Shown here: positions 63,794-64,000 of the stretch, piece after piece | Numbering within the stretch: position 1 is the first letter of the stretch | How the letters are laid out: each line of letters begins with the position of its first letter | Assembly: GCF_037126465.1 (NCBI RefSeq) | Contig: NC_088204.1 | Span: 17,676,804-17,740,803 of the forward strand | Direction of reading: 5' to 3' | DNA: 64,000 nt | DNA from: Ornithodoros turicata | Lineage: Eukaryota > Arthropoda > Arachnida > Ixodida > Argasidae | The notes under the pieces: generated by a model | The model's database searches: none | Told to the model about the DNA's origin: nothing | The model's input: the letters and a program-made list of their open reading frames with translations, nothing else | Made by a program: the position numbers and the translations under genes

Positions 63794-64000
63794 TTTTAAA
63801 TACCGCTTTAGCGACGCGAAGCAACTGTGGCCATGAGCGCCGTACAGACGTGGACAGATGGAGAGAGAGAACAGCAGGAATGAGTGGGGGACAGTGGGGT
63901 TTGTATGCGTTCTGAGCCGACATTCGTCTGGAAAGTCTTCGGAAAACCCAGGGAAAACCTCAGACAGCACAGCCGGTGGTAGGATTCGAACCCACCACCT
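63794..64000 (-). mobile_element. tRNA-derived SINE, cut by the window end
   Basis: Read on the minus strand it shows the B box GGTTCGAATCC at about 63985, GCTGTGCTGTCTGAGG, TTTTCCCTGGGTTTTCC, and a 3' end with TTGCTTCGCGTCGCTAAAGC. It matches the SINE at 9903. Confidence 0.8.

Overview
The window looks like nuclear DNA of a chelicerate, most probably a hard tick. The evidence is several tRNA-derived SINEs of tick type, CR1-like, I-like, mariner, pogo/Tigger, PIF/Harbinger and hAT-type transposons packed into intergenic and intronic sequence, and host genes split by GT-AG introns of up to about 6.6 kb. There is no sign of bacterial operons, rRNA or CRISPR. The species cannot be fixed from sequence alone.

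Two host genes can be assembled by hand, both on the minus strand. (1) A secreted neutral (pancreatic-type) lipase runs from 36700 down to a stop at 16091. Nine exons join without a single phase conflict. They carry the GHSLG nucleophile elbow, the Asp of the GLDP motif, the catalytic His after the lid, a full-length lid and a C-terminal PLAT domain. The exon or exons with the start codon and signal peptide were not found. (2) A compact gene of unknown function at 8148-9082 has four or five exons with short introns. All junctions agree in phase, the deduced product is about 160 residues, the N terminus looks like a mitochondrial presequence and the C terminus is acidic. Its first exon junction is uncertain because an in-frame TGA precedes exon 2.

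The rest is mostly mobile DNA. 0-8 kb holds a TTAA-ended inverted-repeat element, SINEs, a dispersed repeat with an RT remnant and a 171-bp tandem hairpin repeat. 8-11 kb holds the unknown gene and a SINE. 11-28 kb, mainly the lipase 3' half, holds nine copies of a palindromic TA-flanked MITE, a Harbinger transposase first exon and its MITE, hAT-like and pogo MITEs, and two degenerate RNase H-type retroelements. 28-36.7 kb holds the lipase 5' half, a 2-kb TA-flanked element and a reversed CR1-like fragment. 37-44 kb holds a second copy of the 4.3-5.6 kb repeat split by other insertions, a hAT MITE with a perfect 8-bp target duplication, and a compound inverted repeat. 45-58 kb carries three long plus-strand non-LTR retrotransposons. 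One is I-like with RNase H, one is CR1-like and split by a hairpin insertion, and one is CR1-like with a PHD-finger ORF1. 58-64 kb holds a deleted mariner, a hAT element, nested MITEs and SINEs.

I see no multi-gene system acting together. The host content is the lipase and the unknown gene. The most unusual structures are the palindromic MITE cluster, the hairpin-plus-tail insertion and the compound inverted repeat at 40.6-42.4 kb.
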